The notes: generated by a model from the letters alone, not told the origin. Counted from the stretch's first letter, positions 1 to 9,487 are shown. The stretch: DNA of 64,000 bases from Acinetobacter sp. NCu2D-2 (GCF_001647675.1 NZ_CP015594.1:372001-436000), one strand, 5' to 3'. Program-made: numbers and translations.

Positions 1-1
1 G

Positions 2-805
2 GTCTTTAATTTCACTGAGGATCAGCATGAGTCTAAGAGCCAGACCAAACTGATTAATGATCTTTATAAAGCGGTCGAAGAGCAGCAATTTGTACTCTAT
101 TATCAACCTAAATTTACTACATCAGATCGACAAATTTGTGGGGTTGAAGCGCTGATTCGTTGGCGTCATCCTGTGATGGGCTTACTTGCGCCGAATATGT
201 TTATTCGAGGTGCAGAGAAAACAGGCCTGATAATTCAGATGGGGTATTGGGCACTTGAACAAGCGTGCAAACAAATTCAAATTTGGGAACGTGAAGGCGA
301 TGGTCCATTCCCAATTGCTGTGAATTTATCTGCAGTCCAATTTGAACATAAACATCTGTTTAAAATTTTAGAAGACTTATTTGATAAATATAAAATTCAT
401 CCACATCACTTGATGATTGAGATTACTGAATCAACGGCTATGCATCACATTGAATCGAGTGTACGTAACTTAGAACGCTTACGTGATATGGGGATTCAGC
501 TTGCGATTGATGATTTTGGTACGGGGCATTCAAGTTTCCTTTATTTGAAAAATCTCCCTGTTGATGAACTCAAAATTGATAAAGAGTTTATTGAAGATCT
601 AACTTCTGGCTCGAAAGAAGAAATGATTCTGGAAAGTATTATTCACTTGGCAATCAATTTAGGCCTTAAAGTGACAGCAGAAGGCGTTGAAACCCAGTTA
701 CAGGCAGATATTTTGACACGACTAGGTTGTCAGCAATTACAAGGTTATTTATTGGGGCGTCCAATGGATATTGAGCAACTTGAATCGCAAATTTTTGTCT
801 CTTAA
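2..805 (+). CDS. EAL-domain c-di-GMP phosphodiesterase, C-terminal part (5' end outside window)
   Basis: The reading frame is open from the first bases of the window, so this is the C-terminal 267 residues of a longer protein. It is a nearly complete EAL domain, the family that hydrolyses cyclic di-GMP to pGpG. The EAL signature is at 146-154, followed by a conserved Asn in VNLSAVQF, the metal-binding Glu in IEITEST, the DDFGTG loop, the Lys in ELKIDKEFI and the late Glu in TAEGVET. All expected catalytic residues are present, so the domain is probably active. The N-terminal sensory or GGDEF part lies upstream and cannot be judged. A strong terminator follows directly. Confidence 0.93.
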   Translation, partial: VFNFTEDQHESKSQTKLINDLYKAVEEQQFVLYYQPKFTTSDRQICGVEALIRWRHPVMGLLAPNMFIRGAEKTGLIIQMGYWALEQACKQIQIWEREGDGPFPIAVNLSAVQFEHKHLFKILEDLFDKYKIHPHHLMIEITESTAMHHIESSVRNLERLRDMGIQLAIDDFGTGHSSFLYLKNLPVDELKIDKEFIEDLTSGSKEEMILESIIHLAINLGLKVTAEGVETQLQADILTRLGCQQLQGYLLGRPMDIEQLESQIFVS

Positions 806-822
806 GTAGCAAAAGCTCGATC

Positions 823-850
823 AAAAAGCACAGTTTATACTGTGCTTTTT
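823..850 (+). terminator. Rho-independent terminator after EAL gene
   Basis: Perfect 11-bp stem (AAAAAGCACAG / CTGTGCTTTTT) with a 6-nt loop and a T run, 17 nt after the stop codon of the EAL-domain gene. Confidence 0.85.
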
Positions 851-1015
851 TATTCTAAATTCATGAGTAATTCAGTCATACAGATGCAGCTTAAAAGGCA
901 TTCTTGCTGAATGATCTATACATAAACGGTACCAGATTTCTGCTACAATATCGCCAATTTTTCATATTGATCAATTTGATCTTTTGCGCTGTGGTATCTG
1001 CAGTAGGTATTTTCC

Positions 1016-2608
1016 ATGAGTTTTAAACAAGAGTTAGCGGCGCAGGTCGCTCAGCGACGCACATTCGCGATTATTTCCCACCCCGATGCGGGTAAAACGA
1101 CCATGACAGAGAAATTGCTGTTATGGGGTCAAGCTATTCAGGTTGCGGGTATGGTAAAAAGCCGTAAATCTGATCGTGCTGCGACATCGGACTGGATGGA
1201 AATGGAAAAAGAACGTGGGATTTCGATTACCACGTCTGTGATGCAGTTCCCGTTCAAAGACAAGATGATCAACTTACTCGATACCCCGGGGCATGAAGAC
1301 TTCTCTGAAGATACTTATCGTACTTTGACTGCGGTTGACTCAGCACTTATGGTGATTGATGGTGCAAAAGGTGTCGAAGAACGTACCATTAAATTGATGG
1401 AAGTGTGTCGTATGCGCGATACACCCATCATTTCTTTCGTCAACAAAATGGACCGTGAAATCCGTGAGCCTTTAGAGCTTTTGGATGAAATTGAAAACGT
1501 TTTAAAAATTAAATGTGTTCCTATTACATGGCCGCTCGGTACAGGTCGTGACTTTGCGGGTGTATATAACTTACTCGAAGAAAAATTCTACGTCTATAAA
1601 GCAGGTTTTGGTTCAGTCATCACTGATATTGAAGTACGTGATGGTTATGACCATGCAGACCTTCGTGAAAAGGTAGGTGATTTGGCTTGGGCTGCCTTTG
1701 AAGAATCTCTTGAATTGGTACAAATGGCAAATGAGCCATTAGATCCTGCTGAATTCCTTGCGGGTCGTCAAACACCAGTGCTGTTTGGTACGGCTTTGGG
1801 TAACTTTGGTGTCGATCATGTTCTAGATGCATTTAGCCAATATGCACCTGCACCTAAAGCACATCCGACACATGACCGTAAGGTTGAATCGACAGAAGAA
1901 GGCTTTACTGGCTTCGTATTTAAAATTCAAGCCAATATGGATCCGAAACACCGTGACCGTATTGCGTTCATGCGAATCTGTTCAGGTAAGTACGAAAAAG
2001 GTTTGAAAATGAAACATGTACGTCTAGGTAAAGACGTGCGTATTTCAGATGCTTTGACTTTCTTGGCAGGTGACCGTCAACACCTTGAAGAAGCATGGCC
2101 AGGTGACATTATCGGTTTGCATAACCACGGTACGATTCAAATTGGTGATACGTTTACTTCAGGTGAAGATCTCCACTTCACGGGTATTCCACACTTTGCG
2201 CCAGAAATGTTCCGCCGTGTGCGTCTGAAAGATCCACTAAAATCTAAACAGTTGCAAAAAGGTCTGAAAGAACTTTCAGAAGAAGGAGCAACTCAGGTAT
2301 TCATGCCACAACACAATAATGATTTGATTGTGGGTGCTGTTGGTGTGCTTCAGTTTGAAGTCGTTGCGTACCGTTTGAAAGAAGAATACAAAGTTGACTG
2401 TGTGTACGAGCCAGTGAACATCAATACCGTACGTTGGGTGTCATGTGATGACGAGAAGAAATTCAATGAATTTAAGAAAAAAGCGCATGATCAGTTGTCT
2501 GTCGATGGTGGTGGTCATTTGACTTATCTTGCACCAAGCCGTGTCAATTTACAGCTTATGCAAGAACGTTACCCTGATATTGTATTCCGTAATACACGTG
2601 AACATTAA
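1016..2608 (+). CDS. prfC: Peptide chain release factor 3 (RF3)
   Basis: RF3 is the translational GTPase that recycles RF1 and RF2 from the ribosome after peptide release. The 530-residue length matches the family (about 529 in E. coli). The G1 P-loop SHPDAGKTT is at residues 21-29, the G3 motif DTPGHEDFS near 89 and the G4 motif NKMDRE near 143, followed by the beta-barrel and RF3 C-terminal domains. It is transcribed alone, between two terminators. A possible -10 box TACAAT lies at 944-949 without a convincing -35. prfC is a known integration site for some mobile elements, but here its 5' end is intact and nothing is inserted. Confidence 0.98.
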   Translation: MSFKQELAAQVAQRRTFAIISHPDAGKTTMTEKLLLWGQAIQVAGMVKSRKSDRAATSDWMEMEKERGISITTSVMQFPFKDKMINLLDTPGHEDFSEDTYRTLTAVDSALMVIDGAKGVEERTIKLMEVCRMRDTPIISFVNKMDREIREPLELLDEIENVLKIKCVPITWPLGTGRDFAGVYNLLEEKFYVYKAGFGSVITDIEVRDGYDHADLREKVGDLAWAAFEESLELVQMANEPLDPAEFLAGRQTPVLFGTALGNFGVDHVLDAFSQYAPAPKAHPTHDRKVESTEEGFTGFVFKIQANMDPKHRDRIAFMRICSGKYEKGLKMKHVRLGKDVRISDALTFLAGDRQHLEEAWPGDIIGLHNHGTIQIGDTFTSGEDLHFTGIPHFAPEMFRRVRLKDPLKSKQLQKGLKELSEEGATQVFMPQHNNDLIVGAVGVLQFEVVAYRLKEEYKVDCVYEPVNINTVRWVSCDDEKKFNEFKKKAHDQLSVDGGGHLTYLAPSRVNLQLMQERYPDIVFRNTREH

Positions 2609-2625
2609 TTCTTGAGTTTTCAATC

Positions 2626-2653
2626 AAACAGCTTCTTCGGAAGCTGTTTTGTT
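2626..2653 (+). terminator. Rho-independent terminator after prfC
   Basis: Perfect 10-bp stem AAACAGCTTC / GAAGCTGTTT closed by a stable TTCG tetraloop and followed by TGTTTT, 17 nt after the prfC stop. Confidence 0.85.
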
Positions 2654-2694
2654 TTATGCTACATTCAGATTGGATTTTAAAAGTAACGGCTATC

Positions 2695-3540
2695 ATGAAA
2701 AAATATTATAGGGATATTTGGGTTTATTCAGTTTTAAGTCTTAGCCTAGGACTTATTGCCTGTGATTCGAACAAAAATGATGTGAAAGATCAGCCACAAC
2801 CTCAACAAAAACAAGAAACGCCAAAAATCGCTGAAGCTGAAAAAGCCGATGTCTTACCGTATTTAAATATTCAAGAGCAGCCTGCAAAAATAGCTTTACC
2901 ATTTTGCGAACGTAAAAATTGTATTGATGTCGATATTCAAACATTAGCTACAGTTGACCCATGGATCAATCAGTGGATTGCCAAGCATCAGTCGAAAGTG
3001 ATTCAAGATCAGATTGATATGAAGCAAGATTTAACCCTGCAACAAGCAGTAAATGCCTATGTAAAAAAGTCTGATCAATGGCAAGAACAATTATTGAAGT
3101 TAAATAAAGCCTATCAACTTGAACTGTATACCCGCATTCCGTATCAACGAAATGACTATGTATTGATGCAAATTGGGATCAACTCAGATCAAGAAGGGGT
3201 CAAAGTCAAAGACCGCTATTATTTCTTTGTATCAGATCGCCGTCAGCAAAAAACGTTAAGCTTGCTGGATGTGATTCAACCGAAACAGCAGAGCAAAATG
3301 GATGAGATAGTGCAGCAAGCTTATCAAAAGTGGTTGAAGGATAGTGATGCTGCAGTGAGCTTAAAAGCACCAAAGAAAATCCATTGGGGACAAGCAGATT
3401 GGTTTTTTGATCAGCAAGGGATTGGTGTGCATTATCATGGCGATAAGATCGTTGCAAATGCCAAACAATTGGATATTTTCTTAAGTAAAGAACAAACACA
3501 ACAGGTGTTGAAAGCTGAAATTTATCAGCATATGTTTTAA
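2695..3540 (+). CDS. Putative lipoprotein, paralogue of the next gene
   Basis: The start at 2695 (MKKYYRDIW) is chosen because it opens directly onto a lipoprotein signal peptide with lipobox LIAC near residue 22. An upstream in-frame ATG at 2656 would overlap the prfC terminator region. The mature part starts with a polar Lys/Gln-rich linker. The motif C-x3-NC-x4-I with a following L...INQWI pattern matches the next gene, so the two look like diverged tandem duplicates. The later half (YYFFVSDRRQQKTLSLLDVI and a following helix) resembles the DUF3298/RsiV-like fold of the neighbour, but more weakly. It is probably anchored in the outer membrane facing the periplasm. Function unknown. Confidence 0.8.
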   Translation: MKKYYRDIWVYSVLSLSLGLIACDSNKNDVKDQPQPQQKQETPKIAEAEKADVLPYLNIQEQPAKIALPFCERKNCIDVDIQTLATVDPWINQWIAKHQSKVIQDQIDMKQDLTLQQAVNAYVKKSDQWQEQLLKLNKAYQLELYTRIPYQRNDYVLMQIGINSDQEGVKVKDRYYFFVSDRRQQKTLSLLDVIQPKQQSKMDEIVQQAYQKWLKDSDAAVSLKAPKKIHWGQADWFFDQQGIGVHYHGDKIVANAKQLDIFLSKEQTQQVLKAEIYQHMF

Positions 3541-3591
3541 GTCTTGAGACACAAATGATTTTGTCAGACATGACAACAAGAAGGTTAATGA

Positions 3592-4539
3592 ATGCAACAT
3601 TATAAAAAACTATTTGGTTTATCCGTATTGGCATCAGCTTTAATGCTGAGTGCTTGCCAGCCGAAAAAAACTGAACCCGAGCAATCAGCTGCATCTGAAG
3701 TACAAGCAGAAGTCGAACAGTTGAAACTGACTGGTAATAATCAAAAGTTAAAATTGGTTTTAACCGATTGTGATGGGAAAAATTGTCCAGAGATTAATAT
3801 TGAGCGTTTAAACAGTAATCAAGCGTTTATTGATCAATTCATAGATGAAAAGATTGTCTTGATTATGCAGACCATTTTATCTCCTGATGCGCTTGCGCAA
3901 GTTCAAGTGGAGAAAAAGTCTGATCAGGAAGCGAGTAGCGCTTCTGAGGCAACTCTTGCTGCCGTAGAAACACCAAAACAAAAATTAGAACAACAAGTTC
4001 AGCCCTATATCGAAAGTTTACTGAAATTAGATCAGGAGCTTAAACAACTCAGTGCCAATCATAGTATTAGTGTGATGATTAGCCCAAAAATCCTAAATGC
4101 AGATCAACCGCTGGCAACCGTTGTTATGAATAGTAGTCAGTATTTGGGTGGGGCACATGGCTCTTCAGCACAAAGCTATTACAATTTTGATTTAGAAACT
4201 AAAAAACTGGTTCAGTTGGATGATATTTTGGCTGCAAAACAGAAAGCTAATTTACAAGCCAAAGCGTATGAAGCATTTAAAAATTGGGTCATTGACTCAA
4301 AGCTTGCAACGGATGTAGCTGAATATGAACAAGCATGGAAATTCAGCCTAACGGATAATTTTTATCTTTCCAAACAAGGTTTAGTCTTACAATATGCTGA
4401 ATATGAAATTGGTCCTTATGTTGTAGGCTTACCACGTTTGGTGATTCCTTATGATCAGCTTCAAGGAATATTAAAACCGCAATATTTGCCACAAGAAGCT
4501 CAAGCTGCATCTGAAACCAAGCCAGCATCTACAAAATAA
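3592..4539 (+). CDS. DUF3298-like lipoprotein
   Basis: The 315-residue protein has a typical lipoprotein signal peptide with lipobox LSAC near residue 22 and a Ser/Glu/Ala-rich linker. Its C-terminal half contains the GGAHGSSAQSYYNFD segment followed by KLVQLDDIL and a tyrosine-rich AEYEIGPYVVGLP strand, typical of the DUF3298/RsiV-type extracytoplasmic domain. It shares a Cys-x3-NC-PEI block with the upstream lipoprotein, which suggests duplication. The stop codon overlaps the start of the following TatD-family gene (TAATG), so the two are translationally coupled. The Ser/Glu-rich stretch near residues 105-130 looks like a disordered insertion. Role unknown; members of this fold occur in anti-sigma factors and periplasmic proteins. 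Confidence 0.85.
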   Translation: MQHYKKLFGLSVLASALMLSACQPKKTEPEQSAASEVQAEVEQLKLTGNNQKLKLVLTDCDGKNCPEINIERLNSNQAFIDQFIDEKIVLIMQTILSPDALAQVQVEKKSDQEASSASEATLAAVETPKQKLEQQVQPYIESLLKLDQELKQLSANHSISVMISPKILNADQPLATVVMNSSQYLGGAHGSSAQSYYNFDLETKKLVQLDDILAAKQKANLQAKAYEAFKNWVIDSKLATDVAEYEQAWKFSLTDNFYLSKQGLVLQYAEYEIGPYVVGLPRLVIPYDQLQGILKPQYLPQEAQAASETKPASTK

Positions 4540-5369
4540 TGTCGATCAAACTGTTTGATACTCATACTCATTTTGATGTTCCCGATTTTGATCACGATCG
4601 GGAACAACTCGCATTTGCTGCCAAGCAAGTTGGCGTGGAGGCTTTGGTACTGATTGGTTTTCTAGAGAGCCGCTTTAAAGATTTGCTCAAGACACATGAA
4701 TTTTTAAATCAGTTGAATGAGGCGCCACGAAGTTTTTTAGCTCCAGGCTTGCATCCATTTTATATTGAGCAACATCAAACCTCACATTTGGATACGTTGG
4801 AAACATTTCTACAAAGTTATCCTTGTATTGCCATTGGTGAAATCGGTTTAGACACCTTTTTAAAGCAGCATAAACAACCTGAATTATTACAAAAACAAAA
4901 AGACTTCTTTGCGGCTCAAATAGAGATGGCAAAGCAATTTGATAAACCCATTTTGCTGCATATTCGTAAGTCGCATGCCGATGTACTGAAAATGCTCAAA
5001 GCACATAAATTTGAAAATGGCGGTATCGCACATGCATTTGGTGGAGGTGTAGAAGAAGCCAAAGCCTTTATTAAACTGGGTTTTAAAATTGGGATTACAG
5101 GTCAAATCACCAATCCGAATGCGCGGAAGCTTCATCAAGTGGTGGAAGCGGTCGGCGCTGAACATTTGGTGATTGAGACTGATTGTCCAGATATGACACC
5201 ACTTTGTTGTCAATCATCAACAGAACATCGGACGCGTAATACGCCTGTGAATTTGCCCTATGTTTTAGATGCATTAGCAGTGCAATTAAAGTGTGATAGA
5301 GCACTTCTAGCCGAGCGGCTATGGACAAATACATTGGATGCTCTAAGGCTGCAAGAATTCAGACGCTAA
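4539..5369 (+). CDS. TatD-family metal-dependent hydrolase (YjjV-like)
   Basis: TatD-family proteins are TIM-barrel metal-dependent deoxyribonucleases. The N-terminal metal ligands are in FDTHTHF (His9, His11), the bridging Glu is in IGEIGLD, further His residues are in LLHIRKSH and IAHAFGG, and the final Asp is in IETDCPDM. The 276-residue length fits. The LIGF and GLHPFY features are closer to the YjjV/YcfH branch than to TatD itself, but I cannot separate these without alignment. The start codon overlaps the stop of the upstream lipoprotein gene. Confidence 0.92.
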   Translation: MSIKLFDTHTHFDVPDFDHDREQLAFAAKQVGVEALVLIGFLESRFKDLLKTHEFLNQLNEAPRSFLAPGLHPFYIEQHQTSHLDTLETFLQSYPCIAIGEIGLDTFLKQHKQPELLQKQKDFFAAQIEMAKQFDKPILLHIRKSHADVLKMLKAHKFENGGIAHAFGGGVEEAKAFIKLGFKIGITGQITNPNARKLHQVVEAVGAEHLVIETDCPDMTPLCCQSSTEHRTRNTPVNLPYVLDALAVQLKCDRALLAERLWTNTLDALRLQEFRR

Positions 5370-5487
5370 CTGGTGTTCTACTATGTGCGTGTCCATTCAT
5401 CAAGCCCGAAAAAAAGATGCATTATGCAATTTCTAAAATGCGCTAGACTTGGCATCATGCACATATACTATTTTAAGTGAGATTCAC

Positions 5488-6294
5488 ATGGCACAAGGAC
5501 TTTTGGCGGGTAAGCGCTTTTTAATCGCGGGTATTGCAAGTAAATTGTCGATTGCTTTCGGTATTGCTCAAGCTTTACATCGTGAAGGTGCAGAACTGGC
5601 TTTTACTTATCCAAATGAGAAACTAAAAAAACGTGTTGATGATTTTGCAGCACAATTTGGTTCTGAACTCGTGTTTCCATGTGACGTTGCTGTTGATGCA
5701 GAAATTGAACAAGCCTTTACTGAACTAGCTCAGCATTGGGATGGTTTGGATGGTGTTGTGCATTCAATTGGTTTTGCACCTGCACATACCCTAGATGGTG
5801 ATTTCACCGCTGTGACTGATCGTGAAGGTTTTAAAATTGCCCATGACATCAGTGCTTATAGTTTTATTGCAATGGCACGTGCGGCAAAACCATTATTGGC
5901 GGTACGCCAAGGCTGTTTACTGACGTTGACTTATCAAGGTTCAGAACGTGTTATGCCGAACTACAACGTGATGGGTTTGGCTAAAGCATCATTGGAAGCG
6001 GGTGTCCGTTACTTAGCATCGAGTTTGGGTGCTGAAGGTATTCGCGTAAATGCAATCTCAGCGGGTCCAATTCGCACGTTGGCGGCATCAGGTATTAAAT
6101 CATTCCGTAAAATGCTCGACCTTAATGAAAAAGTTGCACCACTTAAACGTAATGTAACGATTGAAGATGTGGGTAATGCAGCATTATTCCTATGCTCACC
6201 TTGGGCAAATGGCATTACAGGTGAAATTCTATATGTTGATGCCGGTTATAACACTGTCGGCATGAGCGCTGAATTGATGTTGGATGCTGAGTAA
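5488..6294 (+). CDS. fabI: Enoyl-[acyl-carrier-protein] reductase [NADH] FabI
   Basis: FabI catalyses the last reductive step of fatty-acid elongation in the cytosol and is the triclosan target. It has the SDR fold with the FabI nucleotide motif ([13 protein letters not shown]), the substrate-side HSIGFAP loop with the Gly that triclosan-resistant variants alter, and the Tyr/Lys pair in YNVMGLAKA, followed by [13 protein letters not shown]. The start at 5488 is preferred over an in-frame ATG at 5449, because AAGTGAG sits just upstream and [13 protein letters not shown] is the usual FabI N-terminus, giving 268 residues. A REP-like inverted pair lies just downstream. Confidence 0.97.
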   Translation: MAQGLLAGKRFLIAGIASKLSIAFGIAQALHREGAELAFTYPNEKLKKRVDDFAAQFGSELVFPCDVAVDAEIEQAFTELAQHWDGLDGVVHSIGFAPAHTLDGDFTAVTDREGFKIAHDISAYSFIAMARAAKPLLAVRQGCLLTLTYQGSERVMPNYNVMGLAKASLEAGVRYLASSLGAEGIRVNAISAGPIRTLAASGIKSFRKMLDLNEKVAPLKRNVTIEDVGNAALFLCSPWANGITGEILYVDAGYNTVGMSAELMLDAE

Positions 6295-6300
6295 GAAAAA

Positions 6301-6380
6301 AGCTCCCTCCTTTGGTAAAGGAGGGCTGGGGAGGATTAGTTTAAATCCCTCCTAACCTCCCTTTCACAAAGGGAGGAACT
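6301..6380. repeat. REP-like inverted pair of palindromic units
   Basis: Two related units of about 37 nt face each other across a short spacer. Unit 1 (6301-6337) has a perfect 9-bp hairpin, CCCTCCTTT / AAAGGAGGG (6305-6325), then the tail CTGGGGAGGATT. Unit 2 (6343-6380) is the reverse complement arrangement, with tail AAATCCCTCCTAA and a 9-bp hairpin at 6356-6376. The same unit design occurs four times at 18829-18995. It lies between fabI and secB, in the convergent 3' space, where it could also act as a transcript-end barrier. Confidence 0.8.
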
Positions 6381-6390
6381 TATGGCATAT

Positions 6391-6420
6391 AAAAAAAGAC
6401 CGCAATAGCGGTCTTTTTTT
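6391..6420. terminator. Bidirectional terminator between fabI and secB
   Basis: Stem GACCGC / GCGGTC with AATA loop, flanked by seven A and seven T, so it can work for fabI (plus strand) and for the secB operon (minus strand). Confidence 0.85.
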
Positions 6421-6438
6421 ATAAGAACATCAAAGCGA

Positions 6439-6897
6439 TTAAGCTTGACCTTCCGCTGCAGCCGCTTGTGCACGTTGCATGTTTGCTTCAAATTCAGCAT
6501 CAAAGTTGATTGGAGTAAGAAGCAATTGTGGGAAGCTACCTTTAGTGACCATGTCATTCACCGCTTCACGAAGGAATGGGAACAAAATGTTCGGGCAGTA
6601 TGCACCAAGGATGTAAGGAAGACGTTCTTCTTCAACGCCATCAATCAGGAAGATACCTGCTTGAGTCACGTCTACGATAAACGCTGTATCACCTTCATTG
6701 CTCGCTTGAACAACAACTTTTAAAGCCACTTCAAAATGAGAATCATCAATTTTTTCTGCAGAAGAAGAAAGGTTGATGTTTAACTCAGGTTGCCATTGCT
6801 TAGTAAAAACTTGCGCCCCAGGTACTTCAAACGAAATATCTTTAGTATAAATACGCTCTAATGCCAATTGTGGCTGAGCTTGTTGTTCTTCACTCAT
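6439..6897 (-). CDS. secB: Protein-export chaperone SecB
   Basis: SecB is the cytosolic tetrameric chaperone that keeps preproteins unfolded and hands them to SecA. The 152-residue protein carries the family signatures [20 protein letters not shown] (with QVF instead), the [15 protein letters not shown] strand, the [16 protein letters not shown] core and [14 protein letters not shown] near the C-terminus, followed by an Ala/Gln-rich tail. AAGGA lies 7 nt before the ATG. It is the last gene of a minus-strand operon after grxC and the rhodanese gene, an order also seen in E. coli (yibN-grxC-secB). Confidence 0.98.
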   Translation of the reverse strand: MSEEQQAQPQLALERIYTKDISFEVPGAQVFTKQWQPELNINLSSSAEKIDDSHFEVALKVVVQASNEGDTAFIVDVTQAGIFLIDGVEEERLPYILGAYCPNILFPFLREAVNDMVTKGSFPQLLLTPINFDAEFEANMQRAQAAAAEGQA

Positions 6898-6932
6898 TCT
6901 TTATTCCTTAATATGAGGTGATCAATAAAAAA

Positions 6933-7187
6933 TTATGCCAACAATTGGTCAAGTTTGCCTTCACGCTCTAAAGCATAAAGTTGGTCAAAACCACCAATAA
7001 ATTGATCATTAATAAAAATTTGTGGCACTGTACGATGATTTGTACGTTGCATTAAATCTAAACGAACTTGTGGGTCTTCGTTCGATAGGTTTACTTCTGT
7101 ATAAGCCACACCTTTACGCTCGAGGAGCTGTTTTGCACGGATGCAGTAAGGGCATACAGTTGTTGAGTAAATCTTCACTTCAGCCAT
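6933..7187 (-). CDS. grxC: Glutaredoxin 3
   Basis: Small dithiol glutaredoxin that uses glutathione to reduce protein disulphides and mixed disulphides. The active site CPYC is at residues 12-15, and the glutathione-binding TVPQIFI and GGFDQL motifs are present. The start at 7187 (MAEVKIYS, 84 residues) is preferred over an in-frame TTG at 7193, because GGAG is spaced 7 nt from the ATG. It lies 20 nt after the rhodanese gene and 35 nt before secB, in one operon. Confidence 0.97.
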   Translation of the reverse strand: MAEVKIYSTTVCPYCIRAKQLLERKGVAYTEVNLSNEDPQVRLDLMQRTNHRTVPQIFINDQFIGGFDQLYALEREGKLDQLLA

Positions 7188-7207
7188 GTTCAATCTCCAG
7201 TCGCTGA

Positions 7208-7615
7208 TTATTTGCTTTTTACCAAAGGTAAACCTTGAGCCTTCCAGTTACTGATCCCACCATCAAGGCGGTATGCATCGGCATGACCAACTTGTTGTAA
7301 TGCAGAACCTGCAACTTGACCAAGATTGCAAATGAACACCAATGGGCGGTCAGATGCTTTAAGTTCGTCGACATGCTTAGCAATTTGGCTATATGGAATG
7401 TTACGGCTACCGCTTACATGACCTTCGCGGAAATCTTTCGCATCACGAAGGTCAATCAACATCGCATTTTTAGCTTTCACTAAAATACCCAGTGATTGCG
7501 GAGAAATTTTACGACCGTTACGTTGACCTTCGATTAAGAAGAATAAAACCACGAGTACCGCAAGTGCGCCAAACAAGAAGGGATGATTCCCCATAAACTC
7601 GAACCAACGTTCCAC
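7208..7615 (-). CDS. Membrane-anchored rhodanese-like protein (YibN type)
   Basis: The 135-residue protein has one N-terminal transmembrane segment (about residues 13-28) and a single rhodanese domain (about 38-132) with LIDLRDAKDFREGHVSGSRN-type strand-helix features. The catalytic-position Cys is Cys96 in FICNLGQVAG, followed by LDGGISNWKAQGLP. The domain is likely cytosolic and membrane-tethered, with sulfurtransferase or redox activity. The start is GTG with AGGTGA just upstream. It is first in the operon with grxC and secB, as is yibN in E. coli, which supports the YibN assignment. Its exact substrate is unknown. Confidence 0.93.
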   Translation of the reverse strand: MERWFEFMGNHPFLFGALAVLVVLFFLIEGQRNGRKISPQSLGILVKAKNAMLIDLRDAKDFREGHVSGSRNIPYSQIAKHVDELKASDRPLVFICNLGQVAGSALQQVGHADAYRLDGGISNWKAQGLPLVKSK

Positions 7616-7708
7616 AATTCACCTAATTACAATTTTAAAATTTCCAAGAGTATAGCTCATAAATATGGTGATCAAAATCACTGCTTCAAGGGCTAGGGTT
7701 TAAGAAAA

Positions 7709-8767
7709 TTAAATTTTTTGCTGTGCTTCAGTAATTTCATCAATTAAACGTAAATAACTGTCCAAACGACGCTGTAAAATTTCACCATTTTGTGCAGCTA
7801 AACGTAGTGCACATTGTTTTTCATGTTTATGTGTACAGTTACGGAATTGGCAGTGTCCCAAAAGATTTTCAATTTCAGGGAAACCAGTTTGTACTTTATC
7901 TAAGGTTAAATGCCATAAACCAAATTCACGAATTCCGGGTGAGTCAATCAGCGCTGCATCTTCACCAAAGCCAATTAATCGAGTAGATGTCGTGGTGTGC
8001 TGACCCAGTGCAGAGTTTTCAGAAATTACATTGGTTTTCTGAGCTGCATTTGGAACAATCGCATTAATCAAGGTGCTTTTACCTACACCAGATTGACCAA
8101 CGAAGGCTACGGTTTCATGTTCTAAGCGTTCTGACAAAGCACTTAAATCACCATTGGATTGAGTTTGAATCACTTCGTAGCCCAAATCACGATATTCTTG
8201 TAATAAATCAAGAATTGGATCATTTTCTTTGAGTAAGTCAGATTTATTGAGCACTAATAAAGCAGGGATATCGGCATCTGCACATGCCACCAAATAACGG
8301 TCAATGAGACCAGGCGCAGGTTCAGGTAAGGGTGCAAATACAATCACAATTAAAGAGACATTAGCTGCCACAGGTTTGACTTTATGATAGCGGTCAGGAC
8401 GTGTCAGTAAGGATTTACGTGGATGAATGGCGGTAATAATACCAAGTCCAGTATTTGGATCGGCTTGCCATTTCACACGGTCACCTGTGACCAAAAGATC
8501 TAAATTGGTCCGGGTATGACAGCGCCAAACACTGCCAAGTTCAATCGGTTTCCAAAAAGGCTCAGGTTCACCTTCAGTCACAACAGGTTTTTCAGGATGA
8601 ATTTCTGGCGTGGAAAGCGTTTGCACTTCAAGCTGACGACCATAATGTTGAACGACCAAACCTTCTAAATCTTGCGAGGTGTCGATCACTTCTTGACGTG
8701 TTTTTTGCTGTTTCTGAATACGACGTTGTTGTTGTTCAGTTAAACGACGTTTACGTATTAAAGCCAT
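7709..8767 (-). CDS. rsgA: Small ribosomal subunit biogenesis GTPase RsgA
   Basis: RsgA (YjeQ) is a circularly permuted GTPase acting late in 30S maturation. The permuted order is visible: G4 NKSD at 174-177, then P-loop GQSGVGKST at 224-232, then G3 DSPG at 275-278. An OB fold precedes the G domain (around 75-120), and the C-terminal zinc site is Cys306, Cys311, His313 and Cys319. The N-terminus is unusually Arg/Gln-rich, as expected for rRNA contact. AGGA precedes the ATG. It is divergent from orn, and the rsgA-orn neighbourhood is common in gammaproteobacteria. Confidence 0.97.
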   Translation of the reverse strand: MALIRKRRLTEQQQRRIQKQQKTRQEVIDTSQDLEGLVVQHYGRQLEVQTLSTPEIHPEKPVVTEGEPEPFWKPIELGSVWRCHTRTNLDLLVTGDRVKWQADPNTGLGIITAIHPRKSLLTRPDRYHKVKPVAANVSLIVIVFAPLPEPAPGLIDRYLVACADADIPALLVLNKSDLLKENDPILDLLQEYRDLGYEVIQTQSNGDLSALSERLEHETVAFVGQSGVGKSTLINAIVPNAAQKTNVISENSALGQHTTTSTRLIGFGEDAALIDSPGIREFGLWHLTLDKVQTGFPEIENLLGHCQFRNCTHKHEKQCALRLAAQNGEILQRRLDSYLRLIDEITEAQQKI

Positions 8768-8890
8768 TCAAATCCTAAAAAACCATGGGAGCTAGATGGC
8801 AAAAATAGCATGAAGCAGGGGGGAATTACAGCATCACATCAATTAATTTGCTACTATAAATGTTTTACAGCCTAATAAGATTGCACATTT

Positions 8891-9448
8891 ATGAGCAGCA
8901 CACCTGATACCCGCCTAATTTGGATTGACCTTGAAATGACAGGTCTAGATACAGATAACGACCAAATTATTGAAGTTGCAACGATTGTGACGGACGATAA
9001 CTTGAATATTCTGGCGGAAGGTCCTGTGCTTGCAGTTCATCAATCTGATCGCGTACTTAATGCGATGGACGAATGGAATACGCGTCAACATGGTCAGTCG
9101 GGTCTGATTGAACGTGTTCGTCGTAGTAAATTGACTGCGCGTGATGCAGAACTACAAACACTTGAATTTTTGAAGAAATGGGTTAATCCAAAAGCATCAC
9201 CGATGTGTGGTAACTCGATTTGCCAAGACCGTCGTTTCTTGCACCGTTTAATGCCTGAAATGGAACAATTCTTCCATTACCGTAACTTGGATGTGTCATC
9301 GATTAAAGAACTTGCGAAACGCTGGCGTCCAGAAATCATGAGCGGTTTAAAGAAAAATGCATCACACTTAGCGATGGATGATATCCGTGATTCGATTGCT
9401 GAATTGAAATATTACCGTGAATATTTCTTTATTATGAATCAGGACTAA
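8891..9448 (+). CDS. orn: Oligoribonuclease
   Basis: Orn is the 3'-5' exoribonuclease that degrades 2-5-nt RNAs, including pGpG from c-di-GMP turnover, linking it to EAL phosphodiesterases such as the one at the window start. DEDDh-family motifs: [10 protein letters not shown] (Asp13, Glu15), the [12 protein letters not shown] block, and [12 protein letters not shown] with the catalytic His and Asp. Length 185 residues, close to E. coli Orn. It is transcribed divergently from rsgA and followed by its own terminator. Confidence 0.97.
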   Translation: MSSTPDTRLIWIDLEMTGLDTDNDQIIEVATIVTDDNLNILAEGPVLAVHQSDRVLNAMDEWNTRQHGQSGLIERVRRSKLTARDAELQTLEFLKKWVNPKASPMCGNSICQDRRFLHRLMPEMEQFFHYRNLDVSSIKELAKRWRPEIMSGLKKNASHLAMDDIRDSIAELKYYREYFFIMNQD

Positions 9449-9461
9449 GTTCTGAATTTTA

Positions 9462-9487
9462 AAAGAGAGGCTTAACGCCTCTTTTTT
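9462..9487 (+). terminator. Rho-independent terminator after orn
   Basis: Stem AGAGGC / GCCTCT with a TTAAC loop, A run before and T run after, just after the orn stop. Confidence 0.8.

Noticed and set aside
1016..1100. Integration scar at the 5' end of prfC
   Set aside because: prfC is a known target of some integrative elements, but the 5' end is intact with no repeat or foreign junction.
3206..3694. 162-codon minus-strand frame across two lipoprotein genes
   Set aside because: It spans the gap and parts of two well-supported plus-strand genes, with no ribosome site or family features.
5449..5469. TTGGCA and TATACT upstream of fabI as a -35/-10 pair
   Set aside because: The boxes are only 9 bp apart, too close for a sigma-70 promoter.
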